From: Segatella hominis
Lineage (GTDB): Bacteria > Bacteroidota > Bacteroidia > Bacteroidales > Bacteroidaceae
Reading direction: 5' to 3'
Length of the DNA: 64,000 bases
Assembly (NCBI RefSeq): GCF_019249725.2
Contig: NZ_CP137559.1
Span: 1,487,501 to 1,551,500, forward strand
Shown: positions 37,984-46,517 of the stretch, one piece after another
How positions within the stretch are numbered: position 1 is the first letter of the stretch
How the letters are laid out: each line of letters opens with the position of its first letter
Translations under genes and position numbers: made by a program
The notes under the pieces: generated by a model
Seen by the model: the letters and a program-made list of their open reading frames with translations, nothing else
Databases searched by the model: none
Told to the model about the DNA's origin: nothing

Positions 37984-39102
37984 TTATTCCTTCAACCATA
38001 AGTTCATAAGCTGATCATCAATATAATACGTACTCTGAGAAGTAGAAATCAGATGATATTCCAGCAGTTTCTTCACAGCACTCTGCACACTACTTGCCGA
38101 GCGGAGACTATGCTTCTTCACAAAGCCAGAAGAGGTAATCTGACTAGCCATTCCCTCCTTAGCAACAGCATACAGAAGTTCCTTCTGCGGAAGAGTGAGA
38201 CGGGAAAGTATCTCGCTAAACTTATGGTCATTATCCAATACCAAAGCATGGATGATGCTCTTTATCATCTCACAATCAGCCTCAGCCTGTGGCGCTGTTT
38301 GGTTGAAAGCCTCATGCATCACCTTCTGCATATAATAGGTATTGCCACCAAAAGCCTGATACACCAACTCTATAGCCTCCTCCTTAATCTTCTTATCAAA
38401 CTTACCAAACAAACGGATAGCAAACTCCTTGTATTTATCAAGCGGAATCACCTCCAGATTCATCATATCAGCACTATTGTAAAAAGGATGCGCTTTCTCG
38501 GAAAACATCTTGGAAATTAGGTGACGCTCGCTGCCAGAGAAGATGAAATTAGCATTGCTGCACTTCTGAATATAAGTTCTGAGAATGGCCTCCATATTCT
38601 TCTCCGGATAATAGCCTATCTGCTGGAACTCATCAATGGCAACGATACATTTTTTATCGGCCTGCTCCAAACAGGCAAATATCTCATCCAATGTATAGAG
38701 CGGATTAGAAATATCACCCAACGAAAGATTAAACGTTGGGGTATTGGAAATCGGATCGTAACCGAAGCAGCCATTGATAGACTTCAGGGTGTTAACCACC
38801 ATTCTCATCATCTTGGCTCCACGATGAGCTGCCAAATCAAATACAGCCTTTCCCAACTCGAAGGCAAATTCATGAATGCTGGAAGTTCGGAGAATATCGA
38901 TGGAAATACAGATAAAATGGTCTTTGATAGCAGGAGAGTCCATGCAAAAGTCTATCAGTTTACTCTTGCCTACTCGTCTTGCAGCCATTACCACCATATT
39001 CTCGCCACTCGTTATCTTACTGATGATTCTTTCTGCTTCCTTTTCTCTATCGCAGAAATATTCGGGCTTGATATAACCCGTTATGATAAAAGGATTCTCC
39101 AT
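37984..39102 (-). CDS. AAA-family ATPase with C-terminal winged helix
   Basis: A 372-residue ATPase of the archaeal-type ATPase group common in Bacteroidetes. Walker A is AARRVGKS (Gly45, Lys46), Walker B is CIVAIDEFQQI, and the sensor segment is NFIFSGSERHLI. The last 80 residues look like a winged helix (LTLPQKELLYAVAKEGMASQ...SVQSAVKKLLEYHLI). No transposase, nuclease or partner gene is beside it. Its role is unknown; DNA-associated STAND-like signalling or defence is possible. A palindromic site covers the -33 region of its promoter, which suggests autoregulation or control by a repressor. I start at MENPFI, which is closest to the promoter and fits the family. Confidence 0.78.
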   Translation of the reverse strand: MENPFIITGYIKPEYFCDREKEAERIISKITSGENMVVMAARRVGKSKLIDFCMDSPAIKDHFICISIDILRTSSIHEFAFELGKAVFDLAAHRGAKMMRMVVNTLKSINGCFGYDPISNTPTFNLSLGDISNPLYTLDEIFACLEQADKKCIVAIDEFQQIGYYPEKNMEAILRTYIQKCSNANFIFSGSERHLISKMFSEKAHPFYNSADMMNLEVIPLDKYKEFAIRLFGKFDKKIKEEAIELVYQAFGGNTYYMQKVMHEAFNQTAPQAEADCEMIKSIIHALVLDNDHKFSEILSRLTLPQKELLYAVAKEGMASQITSSGFVKKHSLRSASSVQSAVKKLLEYHLISTSQSTYYIDDQLMNLWLKE

Positions 39103-39136
39103 ATTGCGCACCATTTTAGAATGTTACTTTCGACTG

Positions 39137-39168
39137 CAAAGATAATTATTTATTTCGAATTATGCAAA
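39137..39168 (-). promoter_or_regulatory. AAA ATPase promoter
   Basis: On the minus strand: TTTG (39165-39168), 20 bases, TATCTTTG (39137-39144). The TTTG lies inside the first unit of the palindromic repeat at 39157-39193. Confidence 0.75.
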
Positions 39169-39193
39169 TTGCATAATGCAAATTGCATAATTC
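39157..39193. repeat. tandem palindromic operator-like repeat
   Basis: Two copies of ATGCAAATTGCAT separated by one base. The first is the core of ATTATGCAAATTGCATAAT, a perfect 9-bp inverted repeat around one A. The outer flanks GAAT/ATTC make the whole near-symmetric. It overlaps the -33 element of the ATPase promoter. Confidence 0.75.
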
Positions 39194-39362
39194 ATATTGA
39201 TTTTTCCTATTACAGAGGTAAAGTATCCTTCAAATCCTACAACTTTCCGTCAAAATATATAACCATATTTCATACACCTACAAGTTTTGAATCTAGCGAC
39301 AAAAACAAGGGGGATTGAGAGACTGAAACACCCTATTTTCTGCTCTCTATTAGGAACAAGAC

Positions 39363-39473
39363 CTATAGTTGTACAACTATAAAGTTACAGTTGTACAACT
39401 ATACATGCTATGGTTGTACAACTCCAGAGTTATGGTCGTACAACTATAGGGGTTAAAATCGTACGACTATAGA
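39363..39473. repeat. array of five GTAC-centred palindromes, 22-23 bp period
   Basis: The first unit is the perfect palindrome TATAGTTGTACAACTATA (39364-39381). Four further, progressively diverged units follow. The central GTAC positions are 39371, 39393, 39416, 39438 and 39461, so spacing alternates 22, 23, 22, 23. The period is not a multiple of three, and no frame runs through it. Confidence 0.8.
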
Positions 39474-39709
39474 TTTTCCTCCACGCCATCATCCTGTAAA
39501 AATACACACAATTATCTGATTACCAGTACATTTTTCCATCTTCTTCATATTTACGATATTCTCAGAGAAAACAGAAGCGTCTGAAAATACGAGAACCTCA
39601 GCCAAGCTAATGTAAAGAAGATTCATTCTTTATATCGCCATCACACTTCATCTGTAATCTACTGATTTTCAAGAACATAACTTGTTGAAAATCTACATGA
39701 CCTAACGAT

Positions 39710-39800
39710 GCGCATCATTAACACCTAATAAAGCGCTTCGTTAGCACCTAATAAAGCGCATCATTAGACCTCAATAAAACGCATCATTAGACTATGATGG
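39710..39800. repeat. four-copy 23-bp tandem repeat
   Basis: Copies start at 39710, 39733, 39756 and 39779. Each has GCGCATCATTAG-like sequence followed by CACCTAATAAA-like sequence; the last is incomplete. It is unrelated in sequence to the array at 39363. The rest of the gene-free stretch 39194-39848 shows nothing else that I can identify. Confidence 0.8.
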
Positions 39801-39848
39801 ATAATGAAGGGTGAAAAAATGCTTAGGCACGGCAACTTTGCGCCCTGA

Positions 39849-40166
39849 CTATGGCATTTTTGTGCCCTCTAAGGAGCAATTTTCCGTATGCAATGATACC
39901 TGCTCGGCAGCAATATCCACGATCTTCTTTCTACGAGCTACACCTATTATATAATGGGCATCCTTAGCACTGCAATGGAAATACTTCTTCACAGCAACTA
40001 CCAGGTCTCCCTTCTTTACAGAAGTGACACCCTCAGGATAAGCACTACGGACAGCCTTCTCGATGTCCGACATCTTAAACTCTATGTGCTTCTTGTGGTG
40101 GTATAACGAAAATGCCAGCAGCATGACCACTACAAAGAAAACCAAAACAAATGTAACTTGAGTCAT
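39849..40166 (-). CDS. small membrane-anchored protein
   Basis: A 105-residue protein with one N-terminal membrane helix (about residues 4-22, FVLVFFVVVMLLAFSL) and a basic soluble part with MSDIEKAVRSAYPEGV and KYFHCSAKDAHYIIGVARRKKIVDI, possibly a small helical domain. I do not recognise a family. It has its own promoter (40212-40219), divergent from the transporter gene at 40383. Confidence 0.6.
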   Translation of the reverse strand: MTQVTFVLVFFVVVMLLAFSLYHHKKHIEFKMSDIEKAVRSAYPEGVTSVKKGDLVVAVKKYFHCSAKDAHYIIGVARRKKIVDIAAEQVSLHTENCSLEGTKMP

Positions 40167-40211
40167 GGTATAAAATATTTATGTTAGATAATCTTTCACT
40201 ATAAGATTTCG

Positions 40212-40219
40212 CAAATATA
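40212..40219 (-). promoter_or_regulatory. predicted -7 box for the small membrane protein
   Basis: TATATTTG on the minus strand, with GTTG 20 bases upstream. Confidence 0.55.
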
Positions 40220-40321
40220 ATACTTTATTTTTAAAAGACCAACCTTTTGCATCATTTTTTTTCGGAAAAACATTCTTTTTGTAATTTTTCTCAGTATTTG
40301 ATGAATATTTCTATCTAATAT

Positions 40322-40352
40322 TTTGTTATGTCGGAAATATTGCGTACATTTG
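40322..40352 (+). promoter_or_regulatory. promoter of the SLC13-type transporter
   Basis: TTTG (40322-40325), 19 bases, TACATTTG (40345-40352). It decides the start of the next gene: the frame is open from 40323, but only the ATG at 40383 is downstream of the predicted transcript start. Confidence 0.75.
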
Positions 40353-40382
40353 CCGACAAAATCCATAAAAAACATAGAGAAA

Positions 40383-41852
40383 ATGCAAGAAACCGTCAAA
40401 AAAGTTTTGAGCAGCGACTTCAATCGCAAGAAGGCTCTGATGTTTACCATCACCGCCCTGCTCACCGCACTAGTTTGGAATCTGCCCATCGACAGCTTTG
40501 GCATCGAGGGGCTGACAGTCGTTCAGCAACGCGTCATCGCCATCTTCGTCATGGCGGTCATGCTATGGCTCACCGAAGCCATTCCTGCCTGGGCAACATC
40601 AGTAGTCATCATCTTCGTATTGCTGTTCGGTGTATCCGACTCGGCCTTCAATATCATGCAAGGTTCCGAAGGCGAATACGGCAACCTCCTGGAATATCAG
40701 GGTATCATGGCCTGCTTTGCCGACCCTACCATCATCCTCTTCCTCGGTGGTTTCGTGATGGCCATCGCCGCCACCAAGAGTGGACTCGACGTACTGATGG
40801 CTAAGACTCTCATCGCTCCTTTCGGCAAGAAATCAGAAAATGTACTGTTGGGCTTCATGCTCATCACCGGCATCTTCTCCATGTTTATCTCCAATACTGC
40901 CACCGCAGCCATGATGCTTACCTTCCTGACTCCTGTGTTCAAGGCACTTCCTGCCAACGGGAAGGGAAGAATCGCACTCACCATGGCCATCCCTATCGGA
41001 GCTAACCTCGGCGGTATGGGAACTCCTATCGGAACACCTCCTAATGCCTTCGCATACAAGGTTCTTACAGCACCAGACGGACTCAATCTCGACATCGGTT
41101 TCGGAGATTGGATGATGATTATGTGCCCGATGGTACTCGTCATGCTGGTATTGGCATGGTTTATTATCCGCAAGATGTTCCCTTTCTCACAGAAGACTAT
41201 CGAACTGCAGATTCAGGGAGACATCCAGTTCAACTGGCGTACCATCGTAGTAGCTGCCACCTTCATCCTGACCATCGTACTCTGGGTATTCGGTAAGAAA
41301 TATTTCGGTATCAATGCCAATACCGTAGCCATGTTGCCTATCGCCATATTTGCATTTACCGGTGTGCTCACAGCCGACGACCTGAAGGAAATCGACTGGG
41401 CTGTCATCTGGATGGTAGCCGGTGGTTTTGCCTTGGGTCTTGCCATGAATGGTACGGGGTTAGCAGAGAATGCCGTGAAAAGTATTCCATTTGACACATT
41501 CAACCCGGTAGTCATCATGATCGTTTCAGGACTCGTCTGCTTTGCATTGAGTAACTTTATCTCCAACACCGCTACTGCAGCCCTCCTGATTCCTATCCTG
41601 ACCGTAGTATGTGCCGGCATGGGCAGTTCACTCGAAAGCATCGGTGGAACCTCTACTATTATTATAGGTGTAGCCGTGGCTGCTTCCTGCGCCATGTCGC
41701 TTCCTATTTCCACCCCTCCGAATGCCATCGCCTACTCTACCGGACTCATCCAGCAGACCGATATGGTGAAAGCAGGTCTGACCATCGGTCTCATCAGTAT
41801 GATTCTCGGATATGGTGTGCTCATCACTTTCTGTAAGATGGGTGTGCTTTAA
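40383..41852 (+). CDS. SLC13/DASS-family anion transporter
   Basis: A 489-residue membrane protein with about 12 segments, of the divalent anion:sodium symporter family. The two family motifs of the SNT type are present, TGIFSMFISNTATAAMM and ALSNFISNTATAALL, followed by GANLGGMGTPIGTPPNAFA and SLPISTPPNAIAYS. It should carry a dicarboxylate, phosphate or sulfate with sodium; the substrate is not readable. The kinase gene starts 27 bases downstream. Confidence 0.87.
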   Translation: MQETVKKVLSSDFNRKKALMFTITALLTALVWNLPIDSFGIEGLTVVQQRVIAIFVMAVMLWLTEAIPAWATSVVIIFVLLFGVSDSAFNIMQGSEGEYGNLLEYQGIMACFADPTIILFLGGFVMAIAATKSGLDVLMAKTLIAPFGKKSENVLLGFMLITGIFSMFISNTATAAMMLTFLTPVFKALPANGKGRIALTMAIPIGANLGGMGTPIGTPPNAFAYKVLTAPDGLNLDIGFGDWMMIMCPMVLVMLVLAWFIIRKMFPFSQKTIELQIQGDIQFNWRTIVVAATFILTIVLWVFGKKYFGINANTVAMLPIAIFAFTGVLTADDLKEIDWAVIWMVAGGFALGLAMNGTGLAENAVKSIPFDTFNPVVIMIVSGLVCFALSNFISNTATAALLIPILTVVCAGMGSSLESIGGTSTIIIGVAVAASCAMSLPISTPPNAIAYSTGLIQQTDMVKAGLTIGLISMILGYGVLITFCKMGVL

Positions 41853-41879
41853 AAAACTCAAAAACAATATATCTCTAAA

Positions 41880-42713
41880 ATGAAAAAAATAGTAATTGGT
41901 ATCGACGTAGGTATCTCCACCACCAAGATTGTGGGCATTGACGAAGACGGAATCGTAGTAAGTCCCATCCGCATCAAGGCTACAGACCCAATCACGTCTC
42001 TGTATGGAGCATTCGGAAAATACCTGCACGACAACCAGATCAGCCTCTCTGAGGTGGAACATGTGATGCTTACCGGTGTAGGCTCTGCTTATATAGACGA
42101 GCCTATCTATGGACTTCCTACCTCCAAGAGCGAGGAATTCGTAGCCGACGGACTTGGTGCCAAATATGAAAGCAAGCTCGACAGGATGATTGTAGTAAGC
42201 ATGGGAACGGGTACATCACTCGTGAAATGCGAAGGCGACAACATACGCCACATCGGAGGTATCGGCATCGGAGGCGGCACCTTAGCAGGACTGAGCCGCA
42301 TCATGCTCAAGACCGACGACGTGAAGCAGATAGCCCATCTGGCAAAAGATGGTGATGTTTCCAAGATCAATCTGCTCATAGGCGATATCAGCGCCAAACC
42401 ATTGCCAGGACTGCCAATGAATGCCGTGGCATCTCTGTTCAGCAACGCCAAGGCAAACGCATCTCGTGAAGATATAGCCAAAGGCCTCATCTGGATGGTA
42501 CTGCAATGTATCGGTTCTGCCACAATTCTCTCCTCCTTAGAGTCGGGAATCAAGGATTTCGTACTCATCGGAAACCTGACCCTCATGCCTCAGTGCCGGG
42601 AAGTATTCCCTGCCATGGAGAAACTCTACAATGTTAGGTTCCGCATACCTAAATATTCAGAATTCTGCACGGCAATAGGTGCAGCACTTGACTATAAAAG
42701 AAATCAGAAATAA
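41880..42713 (+). CDS. coaW: type II pantothenate kinase
   Basis: A 277-residue ASKHA-fold kinase that phosphorylates pantothenate in the first step of coenzyme A synthesis. It has the N-terminal phosphate-binding IGIDVGISTTKIVGI, the GVGSAYIDEPIYGLP segment, SMGTGTSLV, and GGIGIGGGTLAGLSRIML. This is the eukaryotic-like/staphylococcal type, not the E. coli CoaA type. The last segment FCTAIGAALDY is typical. It is probably co-transcribed with the transporter. Confidence 0.87.
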   Translation: MKKIVIGIDVGISTTKIVGIDEDGIVVSPIRIKATDPITSLYGAFGKYLHDNQISLSEVEHVMLTGVGSAYIDEPIYGLPTSKSEEFVADGLGAKYESKLDRMIVVSMGTGTSLVKCEGDNIRHIGGIGIGGGTLAGLSRIMLKTDDVKQIAHLAKDGDVSKINLLIGDISAKPLPGLPMNAVASLFSNAKANASREDIAKGLIWMVLQCIGSATILSSLESGIKDFVLIGNLTLMPQCREVFPAMEKLYNVRFRIPKYSEFCTAIGAALDYKRNQK

Positions 42714-42718
42714 GCACA

Positions 42719-42745
42719 GATTTCTGCAAGTGAGGTGCAGAAATC
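42719..42745 (+). terminator. hairpin after coaW
   Basis: Perfect 10-bp stem GATTTCTGCA/TGCAGAAATC starting six bases after the stop codon. No T-tract. Confidence 0.5.
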
Positions 42746-42834
42746 CCATATATAAAGGGATTATCGACTAAAGCATCCGGATAAGCAATAATTAACATTT
42801 CGGGGCAAAAATCGCATAACTCTTTGATGCATAA

Positions 42835-42897
42835 GCAATTAATCGTTTTGGGAAACAATAAAATACAAAAGTTTTCCAAAACGATTTTTTAATTGCC
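42835..42897 (+). terminator. long hairpin with T-tract upstream of nrdD
   Basis: GCAATTAA and TCGTTTTGGGAAAC pair with GTTTTCCAAAACGA and TTAATTGC. The right side carries TTTTTT as a bulge or tail. It lies upstream of the nrdD promoter, so it should end coaW transcription. A related sequence GTTGTCCAAAAC recurs at 42937-42948. Nothing else is seen in 42714-43069 except the promoter. Confidence 0.6.
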
Positions 42898-42970
42898 TGA
42901 TTATCAACTACTTAATATTTTTTAACCAAAGAAAAGTTGTCCAAAACAGAAAACTTTCAAATATCTTTTG

Positions 42971-42978
42971 TATCTTTG
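42971..42978 (+). promoter_or_regulatory. predicted -7 box for nrdD
   Basis: TATCTTTG with no TTTG at the right distance, which may mean that an activator is needed. The leader would be about 85 bases. Confidence 0.55.
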
Positions 42979-43069
42979 CAATGTCAAAATCGAGGTTCCT
43001 ACTGCCTCCTTTTTGCGTAAAATGTTAATAATAAGCTAATTAAATATCAATCTTAAAGTAAAGATAGAA

Positions 43070-45292
43070 ATGATACAAACTGTAGTAAAGCGTGACGGAC
43101 GCATTGTTGGTTTCAATCAACAGAAAATCATGGCTGCCATACGTAAAGCCATGTTGCACACAGACAAGGGTGAAGATGAAACTCTTATTGAGAAAATCAC
43201 TGATCATGTAAGCTATCGTGGCAAGAACCAGATGAGCGTAGAAGCCATCCAGGATGCCATCGAGATGGAGCTCATGAAGAGTGCCCGCAAGGACGTGGCA
43301 CAGAAGTACATCGCATACCGCAACCAGCGTAACATTGCCCGCAAGGCAAAGACACGCGATGTGTTCATGAGCATCGTGAATGCCAAGAACAATGACATCA
43401 CCCGTGAAAACGCCAACATGAATGCCGACACTCCTGCCGGCATGATGATGAAATTTGCTTCTGAAACTACAAAACCATTCGTTGACGACTATCTCCTCAG
43501 CGAGGAAGTTCGTGACGCCGTCCTGCACAACTACATTCATATACACGACAAAGATTATTATCCTACCAAGAGTCTGACTTGCGTACAGCATCCGCTCGAC
43601 GTCATCCTGAAGCATGGCTTCACAGCTGGCCATGGTTCCAGCCGTCCAGCCAAGCGTATCGAGACAGCAGCCGTACTGGCTTGCATCTCTCTGGAAACCT
43701 GTCAGAACGAGATGCACGGTGGTCAGGCTATTCCTGCTTTCGACTTCTACCTGGCTCCATACGTAAGAATGTCTTACCAGGAGGAAGTGAAAAACTTGGA
43801 GAAGCTCTCTGGCGAAGATCTCAAGGATCTTTATGATGCGCCTATCGATGACTATATCGAGAAGCCACTCGACAATCTTCAGGGAAGAGCACGTCTGGAA
43901 CAGCACGCCATCAACAAGACCGTAAACCGTGTACATCAGGCGATGGAGGCTTTCATCCACAATATGAACACCATCCACTCCCGTGGCGGTAATCAGGTGG
44001 TATTCTCTTCTATCAATTATGGTACAGATACCAGTGCAGAAGGCCGTTGCATCATGCGCGAGATTCTGAAGAGTACTTACGATGGCGTAGGAAATGGCGA
44101 AACTGCCATCTTCCCTATCCAGATTTGGAAAAAGAAACGTGGTGTCAACTTCTTGCCAGAGGATCGCAACTACGACCTCTATCAGTTGGCTTGCAAGGTA
44201 ACAGCCCGCCGTTTCTTCCCTAACTTCCTCAACCTCGACGCCACATTCAATCAGAACGAGAAGTGGCGTGCTGACGATCCTGAGCGCTACAAGTGGGAAA
44301 TCGCCACTATGGGTTGCCGTACACGTGTATTCGAAGACCGTTGGGGAGAGAAGACCAGTATCGCACGCGGTAACTTGAGTTTCTCTACAATCAATATCGT
44401 AAAGTTGGCCATCGAGTGCATGGGTATCGAGAACAAGGAATTGAGAATCAAGACTTTCTTCGAGAAGCTTGACAATATCCTCGATATCACAGCCAAGCAG
44501 CTCGACGAGCGCTTCCAGTTCCAGAAGACCGCTATGGCTAAGCAGTTCCCATTGCTGATGAAATATCTTTGGGTAGGTGCCGAGAACCTGAAGCCAGAGG
44601 AGACCATCGAGAGCGTAATCAATCACGGAACGTTGGGTATCGGTTTCATCGGACTCGCAGAATGTCTGGTTGCCCTCATCGGTCATCACCACGGCGAGAG
44701 CGAAGAGGCACAGGAATTGGGTCTGAAGATTGTTACCTTCATGAAGGAACATGCTGACGAATACAGCGAGCAGTATCACCACAACTACTCTATCCTCGCT
44801 ACTCCTGCAGAGGGCTTGAGCGGTAAGTTCACTAAGAAAGACCGCAAGCAGTTTGGTATTATCCCTGGTGTTACTGACCGTGATTACTATACCAACTCAA
44901 ACCACGTACCTGTATATTACAAGTGTACTGCCATGAAGAAGGCACAGGTGGAGGCTCCTTATCACGATCTGACTCGTGGTGGACACATCTTCTATGTAGA
45001 GATTGACGGCGATGCTACCCACAACCCTTCTGTCATTGCCAGTGTGGTTGACATGATGGATAAGTACAATATGGGATACGGTTCTGTAAACCACAACCGC
45101 AACCGCTGTCTGGACTGTGGCTACGAGAATGCAGAGGCCAACCTGGAAGTTTGTCCTAAGTGCGGAAGCCACCACATCGACAAGTTGCAGCGCATCACCG
45201 GTTACCTCGTAGGTACTACCGATCGCTGGAACAGTGGCAAGTTGGCTGAGCTTCACGACCGTGTAACTCATATCGACACTCCACAAAAGTAA
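43070..45292 (+). CDS. nrdD: anaerobic ribonucleoside-triphosphate reductase
   Basis: A 740-residue class III ribonucleotide reductase making dNTPs without oxygen. An ATP-cone (about 1-95, VVKRDGRIVGFNQQKI) precedes the glycyl-radical barrel. The C-terminus has two CxxC pairs (CLDCGYENAEANLEVCPKC) that bind zinc, and the radical loop ITGYLVG with Gly711. Class III as the dNTP source fits an anaerobe. The activase nrdG follows after 25 bases. Confidence 0.96.
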   Translation: MIQTVVKRDGRIVGFNQQKIMAAIRKAMLHTDKGEDETLIEKITDHVSYRGKNQMSVEAIQDAIEMELMKSARKDVAQKYIAYRNQRNIARKAKTRDVFMSIVNAKNNDITRENANMNADTPAGMMMKFASETTKPFVDDYLLSEEVRDAVLHNYIHIHDKDYYPTKSLTCVQHPLDVILKHGFTAGHGSSRPAKRIETAAVLACISLETCQNEMHGGQAIPAFDFYLAPYVRMSYQEEVKNLEKLSGEDLKDLYDAPIDDYIEKPLDNLQGRARLEQHAINKTVNRVHQAMEAFIHNMNTIHSRGGNQVVFSSINYGTDTSAEGRCIMREILKSTYDGVGNGETAIFPIQIWKKKRGVNFLPEDRNYDLYQLACKVTARRFFPNFLNLDATFNQNEKWRADDPERYKWEIATMGCRTRVFEDRWGEKTSIARGNLSFSTINIVKLAIECMGIENKELRIKTFFEKLDNILDITAKQLDERFQFQKTAMAKQFPLLMKYLWVGAENLKPEETIESVINHGTLGIGFIGLAECLVALIGHHHGESEEAQELGLKIVTFMKEHADEYSEQYHHNYSILATPAEGLSGKFTKKDRKQFGIIPGVTDRDYYTNSNHVPVYYKCTAMKKAQVEAPYHDLTRGGHIFYVEIDGDATHNPSVIASVVDMMDKYNMGYGSVNHNRNRCLDCGYENAEANLEVCPKCGSHHIDKLQRITGYLVGTTDRWNSGKLAELHDRVTHIDTPQK

Positions 45293-45317
45293 GATAAGGA
45301 TAAACTGGGAAGAAATC

Positions 45318-45833
45318 ATGATAAGCGTTCTTAGCGTAATCCACGACACGATGGTGGATGGTCCTGGTTTCAGGACCTCTATCTATTGTGCAGGTTGTCC
45401 CAATCATTGTCCTGAATGCCATAATCCGCAGTCGTGGGACATCAACAATGGTACAATGACATCGACCGAAGACCTGCTGAAGGAAATCATGAGCGATCCG
45501 TTCGCCAATGTTACCTTCTCAGGAGGCGACCCGATGTTTCAGGCTGAGGGATTTGCAGAGTTAGCTCGTGCCATCCGCAAGGAAAGCAGCAAGGATATCT
45601 GGTGCTTTACGGGTTATAAATATGAGAATCTCCTGAAGAACCCGGCACAGAGAGCACTGCTCGAACAGATAGATGTTCTGGTAGATGGTCCGTTCATAAA
45701 GGCACTCGCTGATAAGGATTTATTTTTCAGGGGAAGCAGCAACCAGCGACTCATCAATGTGAAGAAATCGCTTGCCACAGGAGAAGTGGTAGAACTGCAC
45801 CTCACCAAAGACAACCCGACACCGGTTTTATAA
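45318..45833 (+). CDS. nrdG: anaerobic ribonucleotide reductase activating protein
   Basis: A 171-residue radical SAM enzyme that installs the glycyl radical on NrdD. The iron-sulfur ligands are the three Cys of GCPNHCPECHN (CxxxCxxC). Further family segments are HDTMVDGPGFRTSIYCAG and VTFSGGDPMFQ. It is translated from the nrdD operon. Confidence 0.95.
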   Translation: MISVLSVIHDTMVDGPGFRTSIYCAGCPNHCPECHNPQSWDINNGTMTSTEDLLKEIMSDPFANVTFSGGDPMFQAEGFAELARAIRKESSKDIWCFTGYKYENLLKNPAQRALLEQIDVLVDGPFIKALADKDLFFRGSSNQRLINVKKSLATGEVVELHLTKDNPTPVL

Positions 45834-45865
45834 GACATTAAAACGATAAGACATCATAACTTTAC

Positions 45866-45899
45866 TCACCAGCATCGGGAGGAATCCTGATGCTGGTGA
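45866..45899 (+). terminator. hairpin after nrdG
   Basis: Perfect 11-bp stem TCACCAGCATC/GATGCTGGTGA, the first of two tandem hairpins. Confidence 0.65.
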
Positions 45900-45905
45900 A
45901 ATATA

Positions 45906-45951
45906 AAAATCCTCTTGATTCGGCTTTATCAGCCTCATCAAGAGGATTTTT
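45906..45951. terminator. bidirectional terminator between nrdG and folK
   Basis: AAAATCCTCTTGAT pairs with ATCAAGAGGATTTT. A- and T-tracts on both sides let it stop both convergent transcripts. Confidence 0.85.
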
Positions 45952-46025
45952 ATTGTATCGTCCATTCCGCATTTTCACATTCCGTATTTTCGTATTCTAT
46001 AACTCCCTATAAGTTTATGAAATTA

Positions 46026-46403
46026 TCAGAATGCCCATTGCATCTCCTGCAGCAACAGGCGGACGTAACCCCTTTCCCAGTCCTGTTCACGCAACCGGAC
46101 TGTACCCCACTGCAAAAGATCGAGATCCAACCTGATAATATTCCTCACCTTTTCCTCCCGGCTTCTTCCACATTCTTTCTCTATCTGCTTCAATATCCGT
46201 TCCACTTCCTCCTGCTCTCTATCCATATCAGCTAAGGCAAGGGCATTCACGAATCGGTCAGATGCGATGCCTATCGGTTCGGTCCACAGTATTCTCGAAA
46301 AGGAAATGCCGGGGAAAAAACTGCGCAGACGCTCCATTGCGAAAGCCACATTCTTCTCTTGCTCATGATTAGAGCCTAAAGCTATCAATATCCTTGTGCT
46401 CAT
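46026..46403 (-). CDS. HPPK-like (folate pyrophosphokinase) protein
   Basis: A 125-residue protein with the pattern of 6-hydroxymethyl-dihydropterin pyrophosphokinase: ALGSN near the N-terminus, FSRILWTEPIG, a central helix, IRLDLDLLQWG with the magnesium-binding DLDLL, and DWERGYV at the end. It is shorter than usual (about 160) and lacks the typical GPR before DLDLL, so activity may be altered. I start at the ATG 46403; the frame is open to 46484, but the promoter at 46415-46422 excludes that. Confidence 0.7.
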   Translation of the reverse strand: MSTRILIALGSNHEQEKNVAFAMERLRSFFPGISFSRILWTEPIGIASDRFVNALALADMDREQEEVERILKQIEKECGRSREEKVRNIIRLDLDLLQWGTVRLREQDWERGYVRLLLQEMQWAF

Positions 46404-46414
46404 CTTTTTTCCTG

Positions 46415-46422
46415 CAAAAATA
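46415..46422 (-). promoter_or_regulatory. predicted -7 box for the HPPK-like gene
   Basis: TATTTTTG on the minus strand, so near the start codon at 46403 that the leader would be only a few bases. Confidence 0.5.
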
Positions 46423-46505
46423 ATCAAATAATATCGAAAAAGCATACAAAAAGTGAAAATTAATAAATAAATAAGGGAAAACAAGCGAAAATAAACTATT
46501 TTTTA

Positions 46506-46513
46506 TATTTTTG
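46506..46513 (+). promoter_or_regulatory. predicted -7 box for the GH73-LysM gene
   Basis: TATTTTTG ends only 4 bases before the ATG at 46518, implying a leaderless or nearly leaderless transcript. Confidence 0.5.
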
Positions 46514-46517
46514 CAGT

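Noticed and set aside
38521..39318. A 265-codon frame opposite the AAA ATPase
   Set aside because: It is antisense to Walker A and B of the ATPase and has no domain features of its own.
39363..39473. GTAC array as a CRISPR
   Set aside because: Units are imperfect palindromes of about 18 bases with only 4-5 bases between them; there are no unique spacers and no cas genes.
43040..44782. A 580-codon open frame on the minus strand opposite nrdD
   Set aside because: nrdD has all its motifs; the antisense frame is a by-product of its codon use and has no recognisable domain.
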